From Halarchaeum rubridurum (GTDB lineage: Archaea > Halobacteriota > Halobacteria > Halobacteriales > Halobacteriaceae): DNA of 64,000 nucleotides. A program made the position numbers and the translations under genes. The DNA is taken from the NCBI RefSeq assembly GCF_014647115.1, contig NZ_BMOO01000003.1, forward strand, positions 372,001 to 436,000, in the 5' to 3' direction. Position 1 is the first letter of the stretch, and every line of letters starts with the position of its first letter. The notes beneath the pieces were generated by a model that had not been told where the DNA came from, did not search any database, and worked only from the letters and a program-made list of their open reading frames with translations. Positions 1 through 7,663 of this stretch are shown one piece after another.

Positions 1-854
1 AAGTGCTCCATGCAGAGCGCGACCATCTCGACGTTGTCGCGCTTCGCCCACTCCTTCACGGCGGACCACTCCGGCGGGTAGTCCTTGTGTTTGCCGAGGA
101 CGTCGTAGAACCCCTCGTACTGGAGTTTCGCGCGCGAGGAGAGGTCGGCGAACGCCTGCGAGTCGTCGATGCCCGACTGGAGGTCGTCCGCGAGGGCGAG
201 GAGCGCGGCGATGGTCTCCTCGTCGTCGTCGGCGTCGAGGCCCGCGTCCTCCACGGCCGCGACGGTCGCGTCGAGCGCCTCGATGTCGTCGCCCGCGAGG
301 TCCGCGTCGAGCGTGTCGGCGGCGTCGGCCACGAACGCCCCGATGGCGTCCGCGACCTGCTCGTCGCCCGTCTCCGTCCAGCGCGTGCTCTCGACGGTCG
401 ACTTCGCGGTCTCTATCTCGTCCACGACGTCCGCGGCGTACGGGCCGCGTTGCTCCTCGAGTTCGTCCTGGAGGTCCTGGAGCTCGTTCGTCAACTCCTC
501 CGCGAAGTCGAGGAGTTCCTCGACCTCCTCGTCCTCGTCGAGTTCCTCCTCGTCCGGCTGGAACTCCTCGGGGTCCGTGAAGTCGGCGTCCTCGATGTCC
601 GCCTCGATGTCGTCGAGGGTCGCCTCGACGCCGTCGAGGTCGGCTTCGGTCTCGGCGGCCTCGAGGGCGTCCTCGGCCTCGCCGAGGCGCGCACGGAGCG
701 CCTCGTAGCGCTCGCGCTCCTCCGGGCGGGGCTCCTCGTCTTCGCCCGCCGTCGAGGAGTCGTCCGCGTCGGGTTCCTCGGCCGGCGCGTTCTCGGACTC
801 GTCGGGGGCCGGTTCGTCCGCGGCGTCGGCCGGCTCGTCGTCCCCGTCACTCAT
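1..854 (-). CDS. Acidic coiled-coil protein, probable HEAT-repeat protein (partial, C-terminus outside window)
   Basis: ATG at 854 reads on the minus strand without a stop to the window edge, giving about 284 residues. The first 110 residues are extremely rich in Asp, Glu and Ala. Residues about 40-140 have heptad-like helical spacing suggesting coiled coil. The last visible part (GFYDVLGKHKDYPPEWSAVK) resembles the stretch that precedes HEAT repeats in haloarchaeal HEAT-repeat proteins as I remember them; the repeats themselves would lie outside the window. A TATA-like TGATAGG (876-882, minus) lies just upstream, overlapping the stop of the lipid synthase gene. No enzymatic motif is visible. 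The function is unknown, most likely a protein-interaction scaffold. Confidence 0.6.
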   Translation of the reverse strand, partial: MSDGDDEPADAADEPAPDESENAPAEEPDADDSSTAGEDEEPRPEERERYEALRARLGEAEDALEAAETEADLDGVEATLDDIEADIEDADFTDPEEFQPDEEELDEDEEVEELLDFAEELTNELQDLQDELEEQRGPYAADVVDEIETAKSTVESTRWTETGDEQVADAIGAFVADAADTLDADLAGDDIEALDATVAAVEDAGLDADDDEETIAALLALADDLQSGIDDSQAFADLSSRAKLQYEGFYDVLGKHKDYPPEWSAVKEWAKRDNVEMVALCMEH

Positions 855-880
855 ACCCGGGAGTTCCGCCAGCGCGCCTA

Positions 881-1606
881 TCAGCGTTTCCCTTCGCCGA
901 CCCGGTAGAACCACGGCCCGAGGACGGCGTAGGCGAGCGCGAACGCGAGGAGCGCGCGCGGGAAGAGTCGGCCGAGGGCACCCGGCGCGAGGACGGCGAG
1001 CGCCTGCACCGCGCCCATCACGAGCGCGTCGCGCACGCGGAGGTCGGGGTACGGGAGGCACGTCACCATCGCGGCGGCGAGCACCGCGCCGAAGCCGACG
1101 ACGAGGGCGGGGTCGGTGACGCCGGCCAGTACCGCCGCAGCGAGGAGCGTCCCCGCGAGCGTCGTCGGGACGCCCTCGGTGTGGCCATTTCCGACGTCGT
1201 CGGCGGTGTAGAGGCCGAGGCGGACGACACCGGCCGCGACGAAACACGCGCCGACGGCGACCGCGGCGAGGAACGACGGTCCCTGCCAGGCGGCGTGCGC
1301 GACGGCGGCGAGGAGGGCGGCGGGCGCGACGCAAAAGGAGGCGACGTCCGCGAGCGAGTCGAGGTACGGCCCGACGGTCGAGCCGCCGTAGCGCCGCGCG
1401 AGGATGCCGTCGACGGCGTCGACCATCGCGGCGAGGAGGAGAACGCGTGCGGCGAGCGCGGGCGAGACGGCCGCGGCGACGACGGCGCAGAAGCCGAGCG
1501 CCGCGTTCGCCACCGTGGCGACGTCCGCGACGCCGAGTCGCCCCGCGAACCGGGGGCGAATGTCGCGCAGACGCGCGCGACGGCCGTCGTCGGACCCGGG
1601 AGGCAT
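881..1606 (-). CDS. pssA: Archaetidylserine synthase-type CDP-alcohol phosphatidyltransferase
   Basis: Membrane enzyme that transfers serine (or a related polar alcohol) onto CDP-archaeol. The CDP-alcohol phosphotransferase signature is visible as DAVDGILARR, then G and the DSLAD aspartates. The rest is hydrophobic with about six membrane spans. An in-frame upstream start at 1624 is possible, but the TATA-like ATATAAA (1639-1645, minus) places transcription start near 1615, between the two, so the ATG at 1606 (MPPGSDD) is chosen. The protein is 241 residues. The C-terminus is hydrophobic and ends in a short charged tail. Exact headgroup specificity is inferred from the family; archaeal members near this length are usually annotated archaetidylserine synthases. 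Confidence 0.82.
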   Translation of the reverse strand: MPPGSDDGRRARLRDIRPRFAGRLGVADVATVANAALGFCAVVAAAVSPALAARVLLLAAMVDAVDGILARRYGGSTVGPYLDSLADVASFCVAPAALLAAVAHAAWQGPSFLAAVAVGACFVAAGVVRLGLYTADDVGNGHTEGVPTTLAGTLLAAAVLAGVTDPALVVGFGAVLAAAMVTCLPYPDLRVRDALVMGAVQALAVLAPGALGRLFPRALLAFALAYAVLGPWFYRVGEGKR

Positions 1607-1638
1607 ACCCCACGCGACGACCACCGCGTCCTTACGTG

Positions 1639-1645
1639 TTTATAT
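1639..1645 (-). promoter_or_regulatory. TATA box of pssA
   Basis: Minus-strand ATATAAA in otherwise GC-rich DNA, centred 36 nt before the ATG at 1606. With the usual archaeal spacing of about 27 nt to the transcription start, the leader would be about 9 nt. Confidence 0.6.
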
Positions 1646-1803
1646 CCGGCCGAGGTGGGATGGACCGGACGTCGCGGTGATCGCGCGGCGTCGTGTACGG
1701 AGCGAGGCGTCGCGCCAAGCTCGGAGACTGGCGTCGCACACGCGTCTCCGTCACAGCGCCGCCGCTAAGCGCGTCGCGCGTCGAAAGAAACGTGAGTGAG
1801 TCG

Positions 1804-2436
1804 TTACTCCTCGTCGTCGGTGTCCACGGCGGAGGTCTCCTCCTCCTCGTAGACCTCCTCGGGGTGGGCTTCGAGCGTGGCCTTCTCCACTTCGACCCGG
1901 CGGAGCGGGTAGATGGTGTTGGCCTCGCTGTAGATGGCGCTGGAGAGACGCCCCTCGATGACGGAGTCGATGAGACCCTCGAAGGTGCGCTCCTCCGCGG
2001 CCTCCTCGACGAGGTCGATCATGAGGCGGCGGATGGCCTTCTGCTGGCTGTCGTCCGCGCTCTTCGTCGTGTACGCGACCGGCTGGAGGCGCACGCGGTA
2101 GTCGTCCGTCGTCTGGACGGTGATGACCGACGCGATCTTCGAGGAGCCCCGACGGACGAGGCTGCGCTGGTAGTCGCGCGTCAGCGAGGACTCGACGAAC
2201 TCGGTGTACGCCGAGTCGCTACCGACGTCCGTCACCTGGAAGGTGAGCTTGAGGTTGTTCTCGCCACCCGACTCGCCCGTGACGTCGTCGAGGGTGGCTT
2301 CGATGGTGCGATCGAGCACCTTCTCCGGTTCGTCCGCGAGGGTCTCGCCGAGCTCCGCCCGGTCGAACTGCTCGGGGGCGAGCACGGTGTACCATCGCTT
2401 CTGCTGGTTCTGCTTGGATACTGAACGTTCGCTCAT
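1804..2436 (-). CDS. rps3ae: 30S ribosomal protein S3Ae (eS1)
   Basis: 210-residue ribosomal protein of the small subunit platform, the archaeal/eukaryal eS1 family. The N-terminus MSERSVSKQNQQKRWYTVLA and the internal RDYQRSLVRRGSSKI segment are typical; the C-terminus carries the haloarchaeal acidic tail (Asp/Glu run). Its ATG overlaps the TGA of pcc1 by ATGA, so it is translationally coupled to the end of an operon reading rps15, recJ-like, pcc1, rps3ae. The identification is secure. Confidence 0.95.
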   Translation of the reverse strand: MSERSVSKQNQQKRWYTVLAPEQFDRAELGETLADEPEKVLDRTIEATLDDVTGESGGENNLKLTFQVTDVGSDSAYTEFVESSLTRDYQRSLVRRGSSKIASVITVQTTDDYRVRLQPVAYTTKSADDSQQKAIRRLMIDLVEEAAEERTFEGLIDSVIEGRLSSAIYSEANTIYPLRRVEVEKATLEAHPEEVYEEEETSAVDTDDEE

Positions 2437-2684
2437 GTGTCGTGTGTCGTGTGTCGTTTCGCGTGCTGTGCGACTTCGCTCGCTACCGTGACGTTCACCA
2501 CGTAGTCGTCCGTCGTCGCCCGCAGACCGCCGGTGTCGTCGCGCTCGACCGTCGTGACCACCGCGTCGCCCTCGACGCGCGTCGTCATCGAGTCGGTGTT
2601 GTCCGGCCGGACCGCACGCGCGACGAGGTCGGCGTCGTCGTGCGTCGTCCGGACCGTCGCACGCCGGGTGGTGTCCTCGGTCAT
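2433..2684 (-). CDS. pcc1: KEOPS complex subunit Pcc1
   Basis: 83-residue protein starting at the ATG at 2684, overlapping the upstream gene stop by ATGA and the downstream rps3ae start by ATGA. The pattern (R-T-x-H-x-D-A-D-L-V-A-R-A-V-R-P-D-N near the N-terminus and R-A-T-T-D-D-Y-V-V-N-V-T later) matches Pcc1/CTAG-family proteins. These dimerise two KEOPS complexes that make t6A37 on tRNAs reading ANN codons. Longer in-frame starts extend into the recJ-like gene and are not credible. The position directly before rps3ae is common in haloarchaea as I recall. Confidence 0.85.
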   Translation of the reverse strand: MTEDTTRRATVRTTHDDADLVARAVRPDNTDSMTTRVEGDAVVTTVERDDTGGLRATTDDYVVNVTVASEVAQHAKRHTTHDT

Positions 2685-3790
2685 CCCGAACACACCTCCC
2701 GAACGGCGTCGATTACGGTCTCGGCGTCCGACTCGTCCGTCCGTGCATGCGTCGAGGCGCCCGCGACGGCGTCGTCGTCGAGCGCCGCCGCGAGCGTCCC
2801 GCGGGCGTCCGGTCCGTCCGGCGTCGTCGCCAGTACCGCGCCGTCGTCGCCGACGACGAGCGCCGCGGGTTCGTCCGCGCGGGTGTCGCGCACGAGTCGC
2901 GCGAGCGGCCACGCGGGCGCGTCCGCCTCGCAGGCGACGAGCCCGCTGTACCGCGCGGGGTCGGCCGTCCGGAGCGCCGCGTGGGTCGCGCTCGCGTGCT
3001 CGCGCCACGCGTCGAGCGCCGTCGGTCGGTCCGCGACGCCGAGCGCGAGCGCGGCCGCCAAGCCGGGCTCGCGGGCCGCGAGACAGTCGAGGACGTCCGC
3101 GTAGCCCTCGGCAGTCTCGAACGGCCCGTCGGGCGTGACGTGGGGTCGGAGGACGCCGTCGAGCGCCCCGACGGCGCGCGGCGCGGCGTTCTCCGTCGCG
3201 TCGAGCGCGACCCGCGACGCCAGTCGGCGCCGCGCGTCGTCGTCGAGCTCCGCCGGGAGGGCGAGCTCCGCGAGCAACGCGCCCGCCTGTCGGTCGTCGC
3301 CCGACCAGTCGGCGTGCAGCAGCGTCGCGTGCGCGAGCCCGTCGGCGAGGTCCGCGACCGGCAGGCCGACGCCCGGCCGGCGCTCGAACGCCTCGGCGAG
3401 CTCCTCGGGCGGGACGGCCCCGGTCGCGCGGACGCCGGCGAGCGCGAGCGACGGCTCCGAATCGTGGAGTTCGCGCGCCGCGTCGAACGCCGCCGGCGAG
3501 AGAGTGTCCCCGGTCAGCGTCGCGTCCGCCGGCGTACCTTCGAAGCCGAGCGCGAGCGTCGCGTCGTCGGCCGCACCCGCGAGCAGGCGGTCACTCGCCG
3601 CACCGCGGGTCGTCGCGACGCTCACCTGATAGGGCGTCCGGGTCGCCGCGCAGGCCCGCGCGAGCAGGCCCGCGGCCGCGACCGCATCGCCGTCCGGCCG
3701 CGCGACTAGGCGGACGAACGCCGCCTCGCGGCAGCGCTCGGCCAGCGTCGCGGCGTCGGCGGACGACTCCGGACGACCCGTGGTGGACAT
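2681..3790 (-). CDS. recJ3: RecJ-like DHH-superfamily protein (archaeal RecJ3/Cdc45-related), motifs degenerate
   Basis: 369 residues. A single PDGDAVAAAGLL segment near residue 33 corresponds to the first DHH-family motif (DxDG-A region). The canonical DHH triad and the DHHA1-type GGG motif are not recognisable, so nuclease activity is doubtful. Archaeal RecJ paralogues with lost motifs are known partners of GINS and MCM and are regarded as Cdc45 relatives; that role is inferred here. It sits 6 nt after rps15 and overlaps pcc1, so it is made with translation genes. The gene symbol follows the usual haloarchaeal neighbourhood (rps15-recJ3-pcc1-rps3ae) and is less certain than the family. Confidence 0.7.
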   Translation of the reverse strand: MSTTGRPESSADAATLAERCREAAFVRLVARPDGDAVAAAGLLARACAATRTPYQVSVATTRGAASDRLLAGAADDATLALGFEGTPADATLTGDTLSPAAFDAARELHDSEPSLALAGVRATGAVPPEELAEAFERRPGVGLPVADLADGLAHATLLHADWSGDDRQAGALLAELALPAELDDDARRRLASRVALDATENAAPRAVGALDGVLRPHVTPDGPFETAEGYADVLDCLAAREPGLAAALALGVADRPTALDAWREHASATHAALRTADPARYSGLVACEADAPAWPLARLVRDTRADEPAALVVGDDGAVLATTPDGPDARGTLAAALDDDAVAGASTHARTDESDAETVIDAVREVCSG

Positions 3791-3796
3791 CGGGAG

Positions 3797-4264
3797 TTAC
3801 TCTTCGAGGAGTTCGACGGCGACCTCGTACGAGTACGTGAAGTCCTCGTCGAGCTCGTCGCCGCGGTAGTAATCCGCGAGCCGGCGAATCTTCGACTCCG
3901 TGTTCTGGAGCGCGCGCCGGTTCTGGTGGTCCTGGCCGTTCGCCTCGACGTGCTCGCGCAGGCGAATCGCCTTCTCCAGGAGGTTCCGGAAGTCCTCGGG
4001 GAGCTCGGGTTCGGCGTCGTTCTCCTCGAGAATCTCGGTGACCTTCTTGTCCGTGGCGAGCTTCACGTCCGGGACCGGCGTGCCCTGAACGCCCTCGTCG
4101 CGCAGCTTCATGCCGATCTGGCTGGGGTCGTACCCCTCCTCGGCCAGTTCGACGACGCGCTCCTCGACGGCGTCGGCGTCCACGTCGCTCCACTCCGGAG
4201 GTTCGTCTGCCGCCGGCTTGTCCGAACCGGACGAGCCGCGACGGCGGGTGTGCATTCGTGCCAT
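3797..4264 (-). CDS. rps15: 30S ribosomal protein S15 (uS15)
   Basis: 155 residues from the ATG at 4264 (MARMHTRRRG), the usual length for haloarchaeal S15. The S15 core is visible as LPEDFRNLLEKAIRLREHVE followed by DHQNRRALQNTESKIRRLADYYR, the helices that bind 16S rRNA. The archaeal N-terminal extension of about 60 residues carries the EEGYDPSQIGMKLRDEGVQG segment. It is first in a four-gene operon. No TATA box lies directly before the start; a possible one (CCCTTTAGCG, minus, about 4408-4417) would give a leader over 100 nt. Confidence 0.95.
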   Translation of the reverse strand: MARMHTRRRGSSGSDKPAADEPPEWSDVDADAVEERVVELAEEGYDPSQIGMKLRDEGVQGTPVPDVKLATDKKVTEILEENDAEPELPEDFRNLLEKAIRLREHVEANGQDHQNRRALQNTESKIRRLADYYRGDELDEDFTYSYEVAVELLEE

Positions 4265-4486
4265 AGTGTGAGTTGGAACGACACGAACCGCTGTGCGGCG
4301 CTGGACGCGGGTGCGTCCGAGCACTGCCACACTCCCAAGCCGCCCAAGCGGACGACGCGTCGGATATGCGGCCGTGCAGTTCCCTACGACGTCGTGGGCG
4401 TCTCGGACGCTAAAGGGTTTCCACTTCCGTCGAGGCCGGATCGAAGGGTTCAATTACGTCCCCCGGATACGAAGAGATGCGTTCGA

Positions 4487-4558
4487 GGGCTCGTAGATCA
4501 GTGGTAGATCACTCCCTTGGCATGGGAGAGGCCCCGGGTTCAAATCCCGGCGAGTCCA
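4487..4558 (+). tRNA. tRNA-Ala (anticodon GGC)
   Basis: A 72-nt cloverleaf. The acceptor GGGCTCG pairs with CGAGTCC including the G3-U70 wobble that identifies alanine tRNA. The anticodon stem is CTCCC/GGGAG with loop TTGGCAT and anticodon GGC at 4519-4521. The T-arm is CCGGG-TTCAAAT-CCCGG and the discriminator is A at 4558. CCA is not encoded and there is no intron. A TATA-like CAATTACG (4451-4458) lies about 30 nt upstream, and T-rich DNA right after the gene may terminate it. Confidence 0.97.
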
Positions 4559-4735
4559 TACAATTTTATTTGACATTTCTGCCCCGACGTTCCAATCTCT
4601 TTATTCCTCCGTATACCGGCTTTTGGGCCGCTTTCTCGCCTTTCCACCGCTGCTGGACTCTCCAATATTCTATTAATTATGACATTATTCAGTAGTGTTA
4701 TTAACCTGATCGCCGGATTTTGAAGCAGAACCATA
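4559..4735. other. AT-rich intergenic stretch between tRNA-Ala and HNH gene
   Basis: 177 bp whose composition is clearly more AT-rich than the rest of the window. It begins with T-rich runs (4563-4571) that could terminate the tRNA and ends with a TATA-like TTATTAA (4698-4704), 32-38 nt before the GTG at 4736. Short minus-strand ORFs here have no coding character. No copy of the tRNA 3' end was found downstream of the HNH gene, so an attachment-site pair is not supported. Confidence 0.6.
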
Positions 4736-5434
4736 GTGGGAGAGCGGTACAAGTACCGGACGTGGTTACAGCACGTCTACGTCGACCTCGATTGGACGCA
4801 GACCCGAATCGCAGAGGAGTGTGATGTATCTACGCGGACGGTCGGGAACTGGATCGACAAGCTCGGCGTCGTGAAGAATCGCCACGACCCAGCGTGGCTG
4901 ACCGACAAGTACGTCAAAGAGTACCTCTCACAGCGGCAAATCGGCGAGCTCTGCGACACGGGAAGCTCGACGATAGGGGATCAGCTACGGAAACACGGAA
5001 TCGAGCGGGAGCGGAGGTACCGGGACCAGTCGTGGTTGCGGGAGAAGTACGAGAGCGAGGAGTTGACGATCCACGAGATCGCGGACGCAGTCGACGTCGG
5101 GGACTACGCGATCCGCTACTGGCTCGTGAAAAACGGTATCGAGCGTCGCGGTACCGTGTTCCCGGTCGGGGACCACCCTGTTGACTACGACCAGACGCGC
5201 CTCGCAAAGTGGGCCGAGCGAGTGAAGGAGCGCGACGGGCACGCGTGCGTCGCGTGTTCGAGCACGGAGCGCCTACACGCCCACCACGTCGTGCCGAAGT
5301 ACGAGGACCGAAGTGAGGAGATGCTGTACGGGCTCGACAACGGGGAGACGCTCTGTCGGGCCTGTCACGCGAAGCGACACCGCGAGCGCGGCGACGAGTC
5401 CCTCGCGCGTCTCCTCAGGCACACGCCGCACTGA
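4736..5434 (+). CDS. HNH endonuclease with three N-terminal helix-turn-helix repeats
   Basis: 232 residues with a GTG start placed by the TATA-like TTATTAA 32-38 nt upstream; no Shine-Dalgarno motif is seen. Three similar HTH-like segments lie at about residues 20-45, 63-90 and 105-133, each ending in a Lx(K/N)xGI-type turn (KLGV, RKHGI, VKNGI). They are followed by a C-terminal HNH module at about 160-220 with CVAC, the HAHHVVPKY histidines, the DNGETLC asparagine region and CRACHAKRH, a zinc-binding HNH of the McrA type. It sits directly after tRNA-Ala in AT-rich flanking DNA, unlike its neighbours, which suggests horizontal acquisition. The role could be defence, homing or viral; none is proven. 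Confidence 0.8.
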   Translation: MGERYKYRTWLQHVYVDLDWTQTRIAEECDVSTRTVGNWIDKLGVVKNRHDPAWLTDKYVKEYLSQRQIGELCDTGSSTIGDQLRKHGIERERRYRDQSWLREKYESEELTIHEIADAVDVGDYAIRYWLVKNGIERRGTVFPVGDHPVDYDQTRLAKWAERVKERDGHACVACSSTERLHAHHVVPKYEDRSEEMLYGLDNGETLCRACHAKRHRERGDESLARLLRHTPH

Positions 5435-5456
5435 GCGGCGCTCGCCGTTCGTCCGC

Positions 5457-6566
5457 TCAGGCCTCGCTCACGCGGAGGACGGGCTTGATGGTCTCGCCGC
5501 TCTCGGAGTCGGCGACGGCCTGTTCGATCTCGTCGAAGTCGTAGTAGGTGACGAGTTCGTCGAAGGGGAACTTCCCGCGCCGATAGAGGTCGATGAGGTC
5601 GGGGATGAACTGCTGGGGGTCGGAGTCGCCTTCGGCGACGCCGACGATGTTGCGGCCGGTGAGGATGTGGTCGTTGACGTCGTAGCTGGCTTCGGTGCCG
5701 AGCGCGGGCGCGCCGATGATGCCGAGCGTGCCGCGCTGGCCGAGGGCGTCGGTGGCCTGTTCGGCGACGGCGGCGACGCCGGTGGTTTCGAGGGCGTAGT
5801 CGAGGCCGCCGACGAGGCCGTCGAGGGTCTCGACAACGTCGTCGACCTCGTCGGGGTTGACGACGTCGGTCGCGCCGAGTTCGAGCGCCTTGTCGAGGCG
5901 GCCCTGCTGGAGGTCGACGGCGACGATGTCCGTACAGCCCTTGACGTCGGCGGCCATGACGGCGGAGAGGCCGACGGAGCCCGCGCCGAAGACGGCGATG
6001 GAGGAGCCGGCCTGCGGGTCGAGGGTGTTGATGACGCCGCCCGCGCCGGTCTGGACGCCGCAGCCGAGCGGGCCGAGGAGTTCGAGCGGGACGTCGTCCC
6101 CGACGGGCACGACGTTGCGCTCGGTGGCGATGGCGTGCGTGGCGAAGGATGATTGCCCGAAGAAGCGCCCGCTGATGGGCTCGCCGTCCTGCGAGATGGG
6201 CGACGTCTCGTCGGTGGGTCGGGAGCCGCCGAAGTTGTGCTCGAAGAAGGACTCGCAGTAGGCGGGGTGGCCGTCGCGGCACTGCTCGCAGGTGCCGTCG
6301 TAGTCGAAGCTCATGACGACGTTGTCGCCGGGTTCGACGCGCGTCACGTTCTTCCCGACGGCCTCGACGACGCCGGAGCCCTCGTGGCCGAGCACCGCGG
6401 GGAGCGGCGTCGGATAGAGCTGGTCGCGGACGGTCATGTCGGTGTGACAGACGCCTGCGCCGACGACGCGGACGAGCACCTCGTCCGGTCGCGGCTCTTC
6501 GAGTTCGACGGCCTCTATCTCGAACGGTCCCCCCTCCTCGCGGACGACTGCGGCTTTCGCGTCCAT
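5457..6566 (-). CDS. Zinc-dependent alcohol dehydrogenase (aryl/benzyl-alcohol type)
   Basis: 369-residue medium-chain NAD(P)-dependent dehydrogenase. The catalytic zinc ligands are Cys40 (GVCHTD) and His61 (GHEGSG). The Rossmann glycine motif is GAGSVG near residue 202, followed by an aspartate-type NAD specificity region (VAVDLQ). The lid/structural-zinc loop has Cys93, Cys96 and Cys104, but the first of the usual four cysteines is Asp90. The long insert after the loop matches the aryl-alcohol dehydrogenase subgroup. The minus-strand TATA box CTATATCG at 6604-6611 gives a short leader. The substrate cannot be told from the sequence. It stands alone, convergent with the HNH gene. Confidence 0.85.
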   Translation of the reverse strand: MDAKAAVVREEGGPFEIEAVELEEPRPDEVLVRVVGAGVCHTDMTVRDQLYPTPLPAVLGHEGSGVVEAVGKNVTRVEPGDNVVMSFDYDGTCEQCRDGHPAYCESFFEHNFGGSRPTDETSPISQDGEPISGRFFGQSSFATHAIATERNVVPVGDDVPLELLGPLGCGVQTGAGGVINTLDPQAGSSIAVFGAGSVGLSAVMAADVKGCTDIVAVDLQQGRLDKALELGATDVVNPDEVDDVVETLDGLVGGLDYALETTGVAAVAEQATDALGQRGTLGIIGAPALGTEASYDVNDHILTGRNIVGVAEGDSDPQQFIPDLIDLYRRGKFPFDELVTYYDFDEIEQAVADSESGETIKPVLRVSEA

Positions 6567-6603
6567 CGTGATCGACTCTGTGCGTGGGTTTCGCCGCGCG
6601 CTC

Positions 6604-6611
6604 GATATAGC
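6604..6611 (-). promoter_or_regulatory. TATA box of the zinc alcohol dehydrogenase gene
   Basis: Minus-strand CTATATCG preceded by a purine-rich BRE-like CCAAAG (6612-6617), 38-45 nt before the ATG at 6566. Confidence 0.6.
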
Positions 6612-6621
6612 TTTGGGAGGG

Positions 6622-6713
6622 GGTGACGAGGGGCGGGAGCGACGGGGACGGGAGTGATGGGTGGGTGGACGGGAGCGACGAAGAGTGGGACGGGAGCGAC
6701 GAGGGGTAGGAGC
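6622..6713. repeat. Degenerate tandem repeat, period about 21 bp
   Basis: About four imperfect units sharing GACGGGAGCGACG follow each other between the stop of the MBL-hydrolase gene and the promoter of the alcohol dehydrogenase gene. The best copies are at 6668-6680 and 6689-6701. It contains no ORF with coding character on either strand. Confidence 0.6.
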
Positions 6714-6783
6714 GTCGGCGCGCGACGTCGGCGTCGCTGGTCGGCGCGGAAAAACGGAGGAAGGTGCGGGGGCGCGTGGCGCT

Positions 6784-7512
6784 TCAGTAGTCGAGTTCGC
6801 CGCCGAGGTCGAAGGATTCGTCGCCGTCGAGGACGACGACCTCCGCGGTGCTGCCGGTGGCCTCGACCTCGCGGACGAAGTCGTCGGTGTCCTGCTCGAT
6901 GGGCGGGAAGGTGTCGTAGTGGATGGGGACGGCGTAGTCGACGTCGAGCCAGTCGACGGCGACGGCGGCCTGCCACGGGCCCATCGTGTAGTGGTCGCCG
7001 ATGGGGACGGCGGCGACGTCCGGTTCCAGATACGGCGCGATGACGTCGCGCATCTCCGTCTGGAGGGCGGTGTCGCCGGCGTGGTAGAAGGTCTGGGACT
7101 CCTCGTCGGAGACCTGCGTGGGCTTGGTGTCGCTGATGACGTAGCCGGCGGGCATCCCGCCGGACGCGCCGTAGTCGGTGTCGAGGCCGTTCGTGTGGTC
7201 GGCCCGCACCATCGTGAGGTAGGCCTCCTCGGTCTCGAAGGTGCCGCCGAGGTTCATGCCGGTGCCGTCCTCGACGCCGTACTCGTCGGTGACGTAGCTG
7301 ATGACTTCGGGCGTGGCGACGAAGTGCGCGCCGCGGAAGCGGTCGACGTCCGCGATGTGGTCGGCGTGGCCGTGCGTGAGCAGCACGTAGTCGGGGTCGA
7401 GCTCCTCGGGGTCGGTCTCCGTCTTCGGGTTGTCGAAGAACGGATCGATGAGGAGCGTCTCGTCACCGATCTCGACGCCGAACGTGGAGTGGCCGTACCA
7501 GGTTATCTCCAT
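6784..7512 (-). CDS. Metal-dependent hydrolase, metallo-beta-lactamase fold (UPF0173 family)
   Basis: 242 residues. N-terminal [11 protein letters not shown] and the zinc motif [10 protein letters not shown] are diagnostic; further ligands are the [10 protein letters not shown] histidine, HAGDTAL aspartate and the C-terminal [12 protein letters not shown] histidine. This is the UPF0173/YtkL-type hydrolase group, cytoplasmic, substrate unknown. The minus-strand TATA-like CTTTATCAA (7538-7546) is 26-34 nt before the ATG, so the mRNA is probably leaderless. It is divergent from an aldo/keto reductase gene. Confidence 0.88.
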   Translation of the reverse strand: MEITWYGHSTFGVEIGDETLLIDPFFDNPKTETDPEELDPDYVLLTHGHADHIADVDRFRGAHFVATPEVISYVTDEYGVEDGTGMNLGGTFETEEAYLTMVRADHTNGLDTDYGASGGMPAGYVISDTKPTQVSDEESQTFYHAGDTALQTEMRDVIAPYLEPDVAAVPIGDHYTMGPWQAAVAVDWLDVDYAVPIHYDTFPPIEQDTDDFVREVEATGSTAEVVVLDGDESFDLGGELDY

Positions 7513-7663
7513 GACGCCATCGACTACTCGCGGCGGCTTGATAAAGCCTGTCGGCCGGGTAAGTCCCGCCGCCTCCGCGTCGACGACGGGGACGCGTCCG
7601 CCCCACGGCGGCCGCGACAGCCGGGACCCGAACCGTTAGGGAGCGCCCGCCGCGAGGGCGTGT

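Noticed and set aside
4108-4347. 79-codon minus-strand frame upstream of and overlapping rps15
   Set aside because: Covers the rps15 start in a different frame and lacks any conserved feature.
5435-5456. Possible duplicate of the tRNA-Ala 3' end as an integration site after the HNH gene
   Set aside because: The gap is only 22 bp and shares no run with the tRNA 3' end, and none was seen within the flanking gene either.
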